64,000 bases of DNA from JBKCUI01 sp052161625. GTDB taxonomy: Bacteria > Planctomycetota > Planctomycetia > Pirellulales > Pirellulaceae. The position numbers and the translations under genes are program-made. The notes under the pieces are model-generated. The model had not been told where the DNA came from. It saw nothing but the letters and a program-made list of their open reading frames with translations, and ran no database searches. The stretch lies in assembly GCA_052161625.1 (NCBI GenBank), contig CP197412.1. The stretch is one strand, 5' to 3'. The stretch's first letter is position 1; every line of letters begins with the position of its first letter. Positions 17,244 to 26,500 of this stretch are shown piece after piece.

Positions 17244-18467
17244 CTAGATCGCTTGCTTGGGACCAAAAAACTCACAGTGCGTGCGACCGCGGTCCACCGA
17301 CATGCCATCCAATAGCGATTGCACGTGAACCATGAAAGGCTTGGGGCCGCAAAAGAAGTACTCCGCGTCTGGAAACGGTGCAAGCTTCGAAATGCACGCT
17401 GAATCGATGAGCCCCGAACCGTGGCAGCGACCTGCCGAAACGTCCTCGACAAGAGGCTGATCATAGAGAAAGTGAATCGTCACATCGGACGACGCATCCT
17501 TTTTCAAGGCCTCGATCTCCTCGCGAAACGCGTGCACCGCACTATTGCGGGCCGCTTGGATGAAGACGATCGGCAGGACCTTAGGTGAAGCAGTCAACGC
17601 CTTGGCCATCGACAACAGTGGAGTGACGCCGATTCCTCCCGCGATGAATACGACAGGTCGTTTTCCCCATGCCTTAGGATCGATTGTAAACTCGCCGCAT
17701 GGAGGACCAATCGCAATAGTATCCCCCTGCTTCACTCGATCGTGCAAGTGATTGGAGATTAAACCATCGGGTGCACTGGAGTTCGGTGAAGGCTCTCGCT
17801 TCACGCTGATCCGAAAATACTTGCCATTCGGCGCGTCGGAGAGGCTGTAGTTTCGCGGTGAAGTCGGCGTTGTTGGGTGGTCGATATGAAGGGTGATATA
17901 TTGACCGGGCAAGAAGTCAGGTATCAACCCGCCGTCCGCAGGCTTCAAATAGAAGGAGGTGATGATTTCGCTCTCCTGAACCTTGCGATCCACGACGAAC
18001 TCCCTGCGCCCGGTCCAACCGCCCGACGCATTGGCTTGATCGTCATAAATCTCCTTCTCGCGGTCGATACAGACCTGCGCGAGCAACCCGTAGGCCTCCA
18101 CCACGGCTGTCACGACCTCGTCGGTCACGGCATCTCCCATCACCTCTTTGATTGCGTCGACGAGATGCTTACCGACGATCGGGTAGTGCTCGGCTTGAAC
18201 GCCCAACGAACAGTGCTTGTGCGCAATCAACTCAATTGCGGGCTTCAGGACGGCGAGATTATCGATGTGTTGAAAATAAGCACACACAGCACCAGCCAAA
18301 GCCGCAGGCTGCTGTCCGCTTTGCTGGTGCGCTTGGTTGAAGAATGCTTTGACTTCGGGATTCCCCGAGAACATTCGCTGGTAGAACTTGCAAGTAATCT
18401 TGTCAGCATGGGATGCAACGGCCGGAGTGATGGCGTGGATGATATCGATCGTTTTTTGGCTAAGCAT
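17244..18467 (-). CDS. hmp: Flavohemoglobin, nitric oxide dioxygenase
   Basis: The 407-residue enzyme converts NO and O2 to nitrate using NAD(P)H. The globin domain (1-140) has the B10 Tyr29 (KFYQ) and proximal His85 (HKHCSLG). The FAD domain (about 150-260) has RNYSLSD, and the NAD domain (265-400) has GIGVTPLLSM and YFCGPKPFM, ending CEFFGPKQAI. All domains are present and the length is standard. An AGGA ribosome-binding site precedes the ATG at 18467. It is transcribed ahead of the DUF3365 haem protein gene, forming a probable two-gene NO response unit. No NsrR-type site was recognised. Confidence 0.95.
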   Translation of the reverse strand: MLSQKTIDIIHAITPAVASHADKITCKFYQRMFSGNPEVKAFFNQAHQQSGQQPAALAGAVCAYFQHIDNLAVLKPAIELIAHKHCSLGVQAEHYPIVGKHLVDAIKEVMGDAVTDEVVTAVVEAYGLLAQVCIDREKEIYDDQANASGGWTGRREFVVDRKVQESEIITSFYLKPADGGLIPDFLPGQYITLHIDHPTTPTSPRNYSLSDAPNGKYFRISVKREPSPNSSAPDGLISNHLHDRVKQGDTIAIGPPCGEFTIDPKAWGKRPVVFIAGGIGVTPLLSMAKALTASPKVLPIVFIQAARNSAVHAFREEIEALKKDASSDVTIHFLYDQPLVEDVSAGRCHGSGLIDSACISKLAPFPDAEYFFCGPKPFMVHVQSLLDGMSVDRGRTHCEFFGPKQAI

Positions 18468-18574
18468 GGCAATCCTGGCTGGTGAGAGAGGAAGAAAACC
18501 TTCTCACCCAAGGTACCCAAACCAATACTGGACGTCAATATCCACTTTACCAAGTCATCCGAGTAATGCGGTTG

Positions 18575-19297
18575 CTACGCGAGGTCGAATACCATGACTT
18601 CCGTTATCTCCACATCCGTCCGCGAGGGATCGATGGTTCTTTGTATGCGAACGATCGACTCATCGCTAATCGCGACTCCATCGCCAGCGACCAAATGGTG
18701 GCCTGCGACATCCACAGCTCCGCGAAGCACTTGCAGCCATCCATGCCGCCCCGGTGCAAACTCGCGTTCGAGCGAACCATTGGTATCGAGAGTTGCTAGA
18801 TAAATCCAGGCATCTTGATGAATCAGCAGCGAACCATCTGCGCCGTCGGGAGATGCCACCAATCGCCAGCGATTCAGCTGCTCTTCCGGGGCAAATCTCT
18901 TTTGCTCGTAGCTTGGCTCCAACTCACGTTCGATCGGATACAACCAAATTTGATACAAATGGACGGGCTCGTTCGCCGAAGGATTGAACTCGCTATGCGT
19001 GATCCCCTTTCCGGCAGTCATCCGTTGAAACTCACCCGGTGTCAGGACTTCGCCATTTCCCATGGAATCGCGATGCTCGAGCGCCCCCTCCAGCACGTAG
19101 GTCACGATCTCCATATTTCGATGCGGATGAGTCCCAAATCCTTGTCCAGGTGCGACCCAATCCTCGTTCATGACACGCAACGCCCGAAACTGCATGTGCT
19201 GCGGATCCTGGTAGTCTGAGAAGGAAAAAGTATGGTAGGTCCGCAACCAACCATGATCCGCAAACCCTCGTTCGTCTCGTTTTCTGACTTGAAACAT
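18575..19297 (-). CDS. Pirin family protein (YhhW type)
   Basis: This 240-residue bicupin has the pirin metal-binding motif: GTHPHRNMEIVTYVLEG at about 56-72 and GITHSE at about 98-103. Characterised YhhW-type members have quercetinase activity or act as redox-sensitive regulators; the substrate here is unknown. GGAGGAG lies 8 bases before the ATG at 19297. Its promoter at 19334-19362 has consensus-like elements and is overlapped by a palindrome, suggesting repression by a dimeric regulator not encoded nearby. Divergent from the secreted protein gene at 19461. Confidence 0.88.
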   Translation of the reverse strand: MFQVRKRDERGFADHGWLRTYHTFSFSDYQDPQHMQFRALRVMNEDWVAPGQGFGTHPHRNMEIVTYVLEGALEHRDSMGNGEVLTPGEFQRMTAGKGITHSEFNPSANEPVHLYQIWLYPIERELEPSYEQKRFAPEEQLNRWRLVASPDGADGSLLIHQDAWIYLATLDTNGSLEREFAPGRHGWLQVLRGAVDVAGHHLVAGDGVAISDESIVRIQRTIDPSRTDVEITEVMVFDLA

Positions 19298-19333
19298 CTT
19301 CTACTCCTCCAAAAAAGAACCAAACCCGCTTTT

Positions 19334-19362
19334 ATTTTACATGTAAACTATAATCCTGTCAA
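19334..19362 (-). promoter_or_regulatory. Sigma-70-like promoter of the pirin gene with overlapping palindrome
   Basis: On the minus strand TTGACA (19357-19362) and TAAAAT (19334-19339) are separated by exactly 17 bases. A perfect 12-bp palindrome TTTACATGTAAA (19336-19347) overlaps the -10 element and spacer, where a bound dimer would block transcription. The start of pirin lies about 37 bases downstream of the -10. Confidence 0.7.
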
Positions 19363-19460
19363 GCTGCACAGCAACAAGGCAAAAAAGCGACGGAGTCGCT
19401 AGAATACGGCCGCGGTTTCAATGCCATTCTCCCCGTGTCTTTCTGGTTGCAGGATTCATC

Positions 19461-20807
19461 ATGCGCTATTCTCTTCTTCGATCGTTCCTATGCCTGAGCG
19501 TCTTCGCGACTGGCGTTTCCGGATTGGGCATGCCTTTGTATGCGCAATCGCCCGCGACCGTCCAATCCGCTTCCAAGGTGATTGACTTCGTTCAGTACAA
19601 ACCCATCGGTAAAGACCCAAAGATGCTGGAGAGCGTAACGGCCAGCCAACGATACGAAACGGGAGGGGACGTCGCCGCGGTAACCAAGCAGATCACCGAC
19701 AAGCTCAAAGCCGAAGGATGGAAGGAACTGGAGGGATCCTATGCCACCGCGGACATGGCATCCGCCTCCTTCATCAAGTCGCAGTTTGTTATCGCTCTTT
19801 CGGTCTCACCTGCGGCATCCAAAAATGCCCAAGACGCGCGCTCGATCATCTCTCTAACGAACCTAGGAAACTTGGATTGGTCCAAACTGCCGCTTCCCAA
19901 GGGATGGACAAGTACTTACACCATGCCTTCCATGGCGATGTATCAAACCGACGCTACGCCTGAGAAAGCCAAACAAGATCTGGATCAAGCTCTCATGCAA
20001 GCAGGCTGGGAGCCTTACGGGAATGCCATCGGCTCCTCGTACTACCGCCGCGAAGCGATCAAGTTGATGGCATCCATCCAAGCGGCTCCGACTGCCCCAG
20101 GTAAGTCGATCATTCAATTCACTTCCCAGCAGCTTTCGTACGCGTTCCCCATTCCCAAGTCGATCAAACAGCTGCAGCACACCGACTCCCTGCTGAATAT
20201 TCTTTTCGATACCGATCTGACTCGCGAACAAGCCATTCAGTTCTATCGCGACGAGCTCCCGAAAAAGGGCTGGAAGGCAACCACAGATGCCCCGATCCGG
20301 ATTCGCCACGAGGACCACACGATTTTCGTCAACGAATCGAAAGAACGGTTGGAGGTCGCCGTCCATGAATTCGAGGGTGCGACTCGAGTAAAGGTTCGCT
20401 ATGTCACGGCAGCGCAAGCGGCCGAAGAAAACCAAAGAGCATCGCTCGCGGCTGAACAAGCCAAAGCGAAAAACGAAGCGGCTATGGCCAACGCAAAGGA
20501 AAAGGAAGATACGGAGCTTGCAATCTCGGTACCGTCCGACGCCAAGCCCTCGAAGGTTGATAGCAAGTCTGCGAAATGGTCACTGCCTTCCGGTCAAGGT
20601 GCTACCTTGGCAAAGAAGATCATCGCTGCTCTCGAAAAGGACGGATGGAAGTCAAAACAAAACGTTGCACAGAAGGAGGCCGGTGACTTCGAATTGCAGA
20701 AAGGAGATTTTCGATTGAATCTCGACTATCTCGATCCTGGATTCATCCCCGCCGAAGTGGAAATACAAGTCTTCGGCCCTGGTAAGATCAAGCTGAAGTC
20801 CGAGTGA
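19461..20807 (+). CDS. Secreted protein of unknown function
   Basis: This 448-residue protein has a clear signal peptide (MRYSLLRSFLCLSVFATGVS..., cleavage likely after LYAQ at about 29). The mature part has three related segments: each includes a K-x-x-GW or K-x-x-GWK motif, as in KAEGWKELEGSYATADM, QAGWEPYG and KKGWKATTDAPI, and the C-terminal segment KDGWKSKQNVAQ. This suggests four copies of a small alpha/beta domain of about 90 residues. An Ala/Glu/Lys-rich linker lies at about 310-360. No catalytic residues are recognised. Similar secreted proteins occur in planctomycetes without known function. Confidence 0.75.
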   Translation: MRYSLLRSFLCLSVFATGVSGLGMPLYAQSPATVQSASKVIDFVQYKPIGKDPKMLESVTASQRYETGGDVAAVTKQITDKLKAEGWKELEGSYATADMASASFIKSQFVIALSVSPAASKNAQDARSIISLTNLGNLDWSKLPLPKGWTSTYTMPSMAMYQTDATPEKAKQDLDQALMQAGWEPYGNAIGSSYYRREAIKLMASIQAAPTAPGKSIIQFTSQQLSYAFPIPKSIKQLQHTDSLLNILFDTDLTREQAIQFYRDELPKKGWKATTDAPIRIRHEDHTIFVNESKERLEVAVHEFEGATRVKVRYVTAAQAAEENQRASLAAEQAKAKNEAAMANAKEKEDTELAISVPSDAKPSKVDSKSAKWSLPSGQGATLAKKIIAALEKDGWKSKQNVAQKEAGDFELQKGDFRLNLDYLDPGFIPAEVEIQVFGPGKIKLKSE

Positions 20808-20835
20808 GTCGTTCGCCATGGAGGCATGCCCAACA

Positions 20836-22581
20836 TTATTCGATGGGTTCTTCCGCGGGAGCACCTTCTGCGGGAGCTTCCAGTCGGACAAGGAGATAGG
20901 TCTCGTTCCAATCGGGGCCGAAATGGATCAAGAGCGGGGTCTCGTTCTGCGTCAGATTGAAGAGTCCCGTTTCGGCGACCACATTCTCATTTTCGCCGAA
21001 TCGAAAGGCGACGCGTTGTGTCTGTTTGTCAACACTTCCTTGGATGGCCTGTGACTCCTCGGTTTGCGTGTTGTAAATCGTTCCGCTGAGAATGCCTTCT
21101 TTGTTGACGGCCAATTGCAAGACACGATTGGGTTCCGTGTCCTGCTTGTTGGTCGTCAATGCGAACGTCCCCAATGGCAGCCATTCGGCTTGCTCCGCCA
21201 GTTCCTCCGATGCAGGGGGCGGGACCGTTGCCAAAGTGGCTGCGGATTCCGCGAATTCGCGAGTCGAACCGATCTGTTGGCCATTGAGATAGACATAGTT
21301 GTTTTGGTAGGTGATGTTCCCTCCCGTTCCGTAATCGTAATAAACCGGTTGAGCCCAAACATTAGCAGGAGCGGACCATGTAAACCAAGACGTAAACGTG
21401 GGAAACGCGGGTGCAGTCCACCAATACGTAGCGGGATAATACTGATATCGGTAGTAATAGTGCCAGCCGCCCATCCCGTGCGGGTGGCTCGTCCACCAAG
21501 TCGGCGTGAACCACTGGTAACTGGCGTGATATCGACCTCCCCACTGCACTCGAACTTGATCGCCCCATGATTGCCACGAGGCAATGCGCTGCGGGTGCTG
21601 AACATGCCAGTTGCTGACATTGTTGATCTGAGTTTGCCAATTGTTATTGATGATCGTGATTTGGCTGTTGTCGATATTCACCCACCCGGGTCTTTGATGG
21701 ATGACGTCGTTGTTCCATCCCGGCTTCGACGGGAATGGTCTACTGGGTTTCGTCGAGGGTGGGAGCGGTGCAGGTTTGGTGCTTGGGAAACCAGGAATGC
21801 TCGGCTTCTGTGGACGCGATGGCTTCGTACTTGGAATCTCAGGTCGCGGGAAACTTGGCTTTGGGACAGGTTTTCCACCGATCACACCGGGCAAGGTAAC
21901 CGGCCGATCCAATCCGAGGAAATCCTCTTCGTTGCCTGGTAAAGGGCGAACGGATGGTTTGCTCGGTTTGGAAGGGAGAGACGGAAGAGTGGACACCGGG
22001 GGCTTCGACGGTTTCGTCTCTCCAAGCCCCGGATAAGTCGGACGCACCCCCGGCTTGATCGATTCCGGTGGCCGAATGCCTGGTTTGGTCCCCGAGGGGT
22101 TTCCTGGCAAAGGTCTCACGGAGGGATTCGTCGGCGCTGGAAAAGAAGGTTTGCTCGATGGAAAGGATGGCTTCGTCGAAGGCAACGTAGGTTTCAAACC
22201 CGAACCTGGGCGTGGGTAGCTCGGTTTGACCGATGGAAGTTGTGGCGTAGAGGGGGAAGGAAAGCTAGGTCGCGTCGATGGTGTCGGACGCGTGGACGGC
22301 ATCGGGCGCGTCGGTGGTGTCGGACGAGTGGACGGCATCGGGCGCGTTGAAGCTGCAGGACGGGTCGATGGTGTTGGGCGGGTCGATGGAGTGGGGCGGG
22401 GCATCGGTGCTGGACGCGACATGTTGCCCGCCGAAGGTCGTGCTCCGGCAGAGGGTGGCATCTTCCCCCCTGCAGCGCGCGACATCCCTTTGAATCCATC
22501 GGCATAGGATCGAGGTAGATCGTCACCTGCCGAAAACAACATTGCAGCAACCGCAATCCAGCGAACGAATCGACGTGACAT
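20836..22581 (-). CDS. Secreted proline-rich repeat protein
   Basis: The 581-residue protein has an N-terminal signal peptide (VRWIAVAAMLFSAGDDLP). Residues about 45-310 are low-complexity, built from repeats such as TRPTPSTRP and later PSKPS and KPSFP units, with more than 60 prolines by eye. The C-terminal 250 residues are aromatic (many W and Y, for example GMGGWHYYYRYQYYPATYWW) and then a beta-rich domain ending LLVRLEAPAEGAPAEEP. Such Pro/Thr/Ser/Lys stretches typically span cell envelopes or act as stalks. DNA in 22260-22420 shows degenerate tandem repeats prone to slippage. The function is unknown. Confidence 0.75.
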   Translation of the reverse strand: MSRRFVRWIAVAAMLFSAGDDLPRSYADGFKGMSRAAGGKMPPSAGARPSAGNMSRPAPMPRPTPSTRPTPSTRPAASTRPMPSTRPTPPTRPMPSTRPTPSTRPSFPSPSTPQLPSVKPSYPRPGSGLKPTLPSTKPSFPSSKPSFPAPTNPSVRPLPGNPSGTKPGIRPPESIKPGVRPTYPGLGETKPSKPPVSTLPSLPSKPSKPSVRPLPGNEEDFLGLDRPVTLPGVIGGKPVPKPSFPRPEIPSTKPSRPQKPSIPGFPSTKPAPLPPSTKPSRPFPSKPGWNNDVIHQRPGWVNIDNSQITIINNNWQTQINNVSNWHVQHPQRIASWQSWGDQVRVQWGGRYHASYQWFTPTWWTSHPHGMGGWHYYYRYQYYPATYWWTAPAFPTFTSWFTWSAPANVWAQPVYYDYGTGGNITYQNNYVYLNGQQIGSTREFAESAATLATVPPPASEELAEQAEWLPLGTFALTTNKQDTEPNRVLQLAVNKEGILSGTIYNTQTEESQAIQGSVDKQTQRVAFRFGENENVVAETGLFNLTQNETPLLIHFGPDWNETYLLVRLEAPAEGAPAEEPIE

Positions 22582-22656
22582 GCAATCTTCTCCAAACTTG
22601 ATTGAAAAGCTTCCGCGATGGCTCGACCAATATCCGACAATAACCCGTTGGCCAAG

Positions 22657-23592
22657 TTAGGGTGCGGGTTCCAACGCAGGCACCGCAATCGGGTTCGGTG
22701 CAGCGACACGTTTCATGATGACGGGATCAGAATTGGGAAGCATTTCGCCGCTGACTTCGTGTCCCACCAATTGAATCGACAATTCGTCGTCGCTGCTGCG
22801 ATCGAGAAGATAAGTCCCCGACGAGAGACTTCCGTCCGCGAGGGTCTGGCTGGATTTAACCATCCAGGTTTCATTTGCCTTCGTCCACACACCTTCGCCA
22901 AACGAGCCGTCTGTATTGAACACCCACGATCGAATTTGACGATTTCTCGGATCCCAGCCAATGATCTGCGTTCCCAAGTTGTTGACCGTTCCCTCCGATT
23001 CTTCTGTCATTGAACGAATCAAGAATGTTTTGTTGCTCGACCAGCGAACGGATGAAAAAACCTGACTGCCGGGTGCACCATCCACCCAAGTTCCTTCTAA
23101 CCAAGCCAACACACTCAGGGCGTCGGCAGCACCCGGGGACGTTGGAAGTGGCATTTCTTCCATCGACTCGATCTGCCATTTCCCATCGTTCTTCACCAAT
23201 ACGGCGGAAAACTGGTTCGTCATGGGTTCGACATCCGCCGATGAAATGGTGGTCTCGCCATCGACCAATGCCACATCGGGACGGACCAAGCGAATCGATT
23301 GAATTTGCCCGCTGATTCGCAGTTTGGTTGGCGCCGCGAAGACCTCCTCCAAATCCTTTCGTATCGAATCGCGGCCGAGGGTCTTTTCGCCCGTCTCCCG
23401 GTCCATGTGAACGCATTCAGGCGTCCACATCAGAGCGATGGTATCCAGTTTCTGTTCATTGAAGGCAGCGACGTAACCTCGAATCGCAGAGTCGATTTCT
23501 TTGATGGGCTCGACCGTCGATTGAGGTTTTGCCTCGGCGGGAAATACTGCGAGAAGGGTAAGAACGAGTAGGAGTGGAAACAATCGATTCAT
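22657..23592 (-). CDS. Secreted SnoaL/NTF2-like domain protein
   Basis: This 311-residue protein starts at the ATG at 23592, where the signal peptide MNRLFPLLLVLTLLAVFPAEA begins; a 43-codon upstream extension is not supported. Residues about 30-150 have an NTF2-like fold signature as in SgcJ/EcaC proteins (SAIRGYVAAFNEQKLDTI, MWTPECVHMDRETGEKTLGRD). Residues about 165-290 are a second beta-rich domain (WLEGTWVDGAPGS, IGWDPRNRQIRSWVF), similar to the DUF1579-like lipocalin type. A ligand or enzymatic role is possible but not shown. It overlaps the 5' extension of the divergent methyltransferase gene. Confidence 0.78.
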   Translation of the reverse strand: MNRLFPLLLVLTLLAVFPAEAKPQSTVEPIKEIDSAIRGYVAAFNEQKLDTIALMWTPECVHMDRETGEKTLGRDSIRKDLEEVFAAPTKLRISGQIQSIRLVRPDVALVDGETTISSADVEPMTNQFSAVLVKNDGKWQIESMEEMPLPTSPGAADALSVLAWLEGTWVDGAPGSQVFSSVRWSSNKTFLIRSMTEESEGTVNNLGTQIIGWDPRNRQIRSWVFNTDGSFGEGVWTKANETWMVKSSQTLADGSLSSGTYLLDRSSDDELSIQLVGHEVSGEMLPNSDPVIMKRVAAPNPIAVPALEPAP

Positions 23593-23819
23593 CTTGGTAC
23601 GTTGGCGTTGAACACGGAAAAGTTGTAAGAAGAAGCCGACACCGCGGGTGTGTCTACTCAAAGACGCGCGGAGGAGAGGGGATCCGCTCGCAACCGATTC
23701 GGCACCGATTCGGACCTCCATTCTACGCCAAGGATGGGATCAAAATCGAGCATCGGTTTCGTTTACCGACCTATTTTTGTGAACGCCATGGGAAAGCGAG
23801 AGAGAATCCTTTGGAAATC

Positions 23820-24536
23820 GTGAAGGCTGATATTCCAGTACACCGGCAAAGGCACGAATTGTTGGCGAGGATCCGAAGAAAAGTTCCCGTAGTGGAAACC
23901 GTAAGCCTCATTGCCGACCAAGCGACTTCTTGGCTTCAAGTCACGGATCCCGACAGGCTCTTGCTTACCGCGCTCGAGCGGGGGGAGGAGGGCGGATTTG
24001 AGGTAGATCCGTTTTGGGCAGCCGCTTGGCGAGCGGCGGTCGGTATGGATCGTTTTCTCGGACAGCTATGCGTGCGAATGGGAGATTTCGCTTGGCAACA
24101 GCTTTCCATTTTGGAGCTTGGGGGAGGAAGCGGTCGAGCGGGAATTTCCGCCGCCATGCGAGGAGCGCGAGTTATCATCACCGACGCATCCTCGACGGCC
24201 ATGTTGGTGTGTCGATACAACGCGTGGCACGTCCGCGATCGCGTTTCCATACGCCGATTGGATTGGCGCAATCGAAGCCAGCATTTAGGCTTGTTCTCAA
24301 TCATTGTGGGTTCGGACATTGTGTATGACCCGAAGCTGTTCCCCATCTTGGAACCTTGCATGCGCCGGCACTTGCTCCCCCATGGTGCCGTGTACCTCAG
24401 CGAACCTCAGAGGCACACGGGAGAGCGATTCCAAACTTGGATTCAATCCGCAGGCTGGAAACTCACTGAGCACTTTATCGACCTCGAAGATGGCGAAAAA
24501 CAAATTCGCATCTTCGAGTGTCGCCTACCCGTGTGA
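23820..24536 (+). CDS. Class I SAM-dependent methyltransferase
   Basis: The 238-residue call uses the GTG at 23820 (VKADIPVHRQRHELL). The frame stays open upstream to 23574, but that part overlaps the divergent secreted protein gene and has no similarity to a methyltransferase N-terminus, so the start is uncertain. Motif I is LELGGGSGRAGI at about residue 103, followed by VIITDASSTAM (acidic loop) and SIIVGSDIVYDPKLFPIL, as in the METTL21/Nnt1-like group. These methylate protein lysines or small molecules. No neighbouring gene indicates the substrate. Confidence 0.8.
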   Translation: MKADIPVHRQRHELLARIRRKVPVVETVSLIADQATSWLQVTDPDRLLLTALERGEEGGFEVDPFWAAAWRAAVGMDRFLGQLCVRMGDFAWQQLSILELGGGSGRAGISAAMRGARVIITDASSTAMLVCRYNAWHVRDRVSIRRLDWRNRSQHLGLFSIIVGSDIVYDPKLFPILEPCMRRHLLPHGAVYLSEPQRHTGERFQTWIQSAGWKLTEHFIDLEDGEKQIRIFECRLPV

Positions 24537-24546
24537 TGGGTTGAAC

Positions 24547-25842
24547 CTACGATGGGAACTCGGTGACTTCCTCGGGTTCATGGCCGAGTGTCAAGGTATC
24601 GGCTGGAACCATCTTTTGGTTCTTGCTATCCCACCCCATCACCTTGCTCGATCTCCAGCTTTCGTTGGCCATGTTGACTGCAACGACTCCCGCTAATCCA
24701 AGCTCCGGCGGGCAGTTTAACGCTTCACCGTTACGAATGTGATTGTGCAAGTTGGTGTGGTGCAGGTTCTGATCTTCGCCACCGGTCTTCTTATGTTCGG
24801 CCAGGATCTTGCCATCCTTGTCTTCTGCCACCCACCCCTCTTTGGTGAACTTGAGAGTGCCGCGGTAACCTCGGATCAAGTGATCGATTCCGACTCGATT
24901 GCTCATAGTACCCAATACATAGACCGTCATTCCGCGTGGGTACTCGCAAATCATTTCGATGTTATCTGGTAGGTCGCGTCCATCTGGCCATTGCCAAATA
25001 CCCCCCATCCCCACAACACGTCGTGGATAGAGTAAATCACAGGCTTTCATGATGCGGGTGATACGGTGGATAAACAGATCGGTACAGATGCCTCCGGAGT
25101 AGGCGGAGTAGCATCTCCATTCGAAGTAGTGATTCGGATTCCAATCGATCTTGGGGGCCGAGCCGAGCCAAGCATTCCAGTCCAAGTCCGCTGGCTTGTT
25201 CTGATACTTTTCTACTTCATCTGGAACTCGCCACGGTCCCTTCTTCACATCGTATCGACGAACATATTCGATCTGCGCTTGAACGACTTTGCCGATAACA
25301 CCTTTCCGAATGGCATCGCGAGCGGTGATATAGCTATCGTCCGACATGGCTTGAACCCCGACCTGCAACGGTCGCTTGGTCTCTTTTTGCTTTTTGAGAA
25401 CAGCCTGGGCTTCCGGGATCGTATGAGTTAGGGGCTTTTCGCAATACACCGCCTTACCTGCATCCATGGCGTCGATCGTCATCGTCCAGTGCCAATGTTC
25501 CGGAGTAGCGACGACTACATAGTCGACCTCTTTGCGGTCCAGCAGTTCTTTGTAGTTCGAGTAGGAGGACTCTGCACCGATCATCTCCTTCCCTTGATCC
25601 GCTCGCGTCTTCCAACAGTCCGATACAGCGACTGGGAGCAGATTGTTTTTCTCTTTCAAGTTATTGATGACACCAAAGTGTGCGCGACCGATGACCCCTG
25701 CCCCGATGACGCCAACTCCCAAGCGATCATTGGCCCCCAAAACACGACCATAGCTCTTTGCAGATGCGGCAATAACCCCTGCCGATGCAGCCACGGCCCC
25801 GGATCGGGCGATGAAGGAACGACGGTTGGATTGCGATTTCAT
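24547..25842 (-). CDS. Tat-exported Gfo/Idh/MocA family oxidoreductase
   Basis: The 431-residue protein starts at the ATG at 25842, preceded by GGTGGAG. It begins with a twin-arginine signal (NRRSFIARSG, then an Ala-rich hydrophobic stretch), so it is exported folded with its cofactor. The NAD(P) motif VGVIGAGVIGRAHFG is at about residues 42-56, and EKPLTHT at about 138-144 carries the family Lys. GYRGTLKF and HTNLHNHIRNGE occur in the C-terminal domain. Members act on sugars or cyclitols; planctomycete genomes carry many exported copies with unknown substrates. Its stop is 10 bases from the end of the convergent methyltransferase gene. Confidence 0.92.
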   Translation of the reverse strand: MKSQSNRRSFIARSGAVAASAGVIAASAKSYGRVLGANDRLGVGVIGAGVIGRAHFGVINNLKEKNNLLPVAVSDCWKTRADQGKEMIGAESSYSNYKELLDRKEVDYVVVATPEHWHWTMTIDAMDAGKAVYCEKPLTHTIPEAQAVLKKQKETKRPLQVGVQAMSDDSYITARDAIRKGVIGKVVQAQIEYVRRYDVKKGPWRVPDEVEKYQNKPADLDWNAWLGSAPKIDWNPNHYFEWRCYSAYSGGICTDLFIHRITRIMKACDLLYPRRVVGMGGIWQWPDGRDLPDNIEMICEYPRGMTVYVLGTMSNRVGIDHLIRGYRGTLKFTKEGWVAEDKDGKILAEHKKTGGEDQNLHHTNLHNHIRNGEALNCPPELGLAGVVAVNMANESWRSSKVMGWDSKNQKMVPADTLTLGHEPEEVTEFPS

Positions 25843-26060
25843 GAAAACTCCACCAGAAATAAAAGGATGGTTCAAACTCGAGCGAAGGCGAGAGGGAAGA
25901 GAGATCGCTACGAACAACTCTCCTATCTTACCAAGCCTCCGGCACTTCGTGCGAAAATCAGTTTCGAAGAGCAAGTTCGCTTCGATTCCGACTACATCTG
26001 CTGTTCGATTTGATTATGCTAGAGGGGCCTACTGGGACAGCATGTTTAGAAAGAATTTCG

Positions 26061-26411
26061 ATGCAACATCTCGATCACCTGAAGAATTTAGTCATCATGG
26101 CTTCCGCCGACGGCGCGTTGTCGGAGAGGGAGATCGCGCTCTTGGTTGACCGTTGCAGCGAAATGGGGCTCGAAGAAGCGGACTTGGGCAAAGCAGTGGC
26201 ATTTGCCCTTAGCGACGACGCGTCGCTGAAACTCCCAAAGGCCAAAGCGGAACAGCTTGCGATGCTAGAGGATCTGATGAAGATCATGGCAGCAGATGGG
26301 AAACTGAGCGAAGTGGAAAAGCGTCTCTTTGCTCTCGCGGCCGCGAAAATGGGAATCGACAAACAGGAACTCGAGGGTTTGATCGATCGATTGGTTGGAA
26401 AGACTTCGTAA
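26061..26411 (+). CDS. TerB-like protein
   Basis: The 116-residue helical protein starts at the ATG at 26061 (MQHLDHLKNLVIMASADG); the upstream extension to 26010 was dropped because it has no family features. Two repeated motifs, ADGALSEREI at about 16-25 and ADGKLSEVEKRLF at about 81-93, are the acidic metal-binding turns of the TerB fold. Homologues occur with tellurite resistance or as single proteins of unknown function. It is not in a ter operon. The gene is convergent with the KAS III gene. Confidence 0.75.
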   Translation: MQHLDHLKNLVIMASADGALSEREIALLVDRCSEMGLEEADLGKAVAFALSDDASLKLPKAKAEQLAMLEDLMKIMAADGKLSEVEKRLFALAAAKMGIDKQELEGLIDRLVGKTS

Positions 26412-26500
26412 GGAAGGGTTCGCATCCCAGGCAGTTGACGGCATCGCCGATTCTTCACAACGAGCGATGCAAGGCCCTGTAACGTCACCCTGCTGGCGAC

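Noticed and set aside
22226..22507. Gly/Val/Asp-rich plus-strand frame
   Set aside because: It is the complement of the proline-rich repeats.
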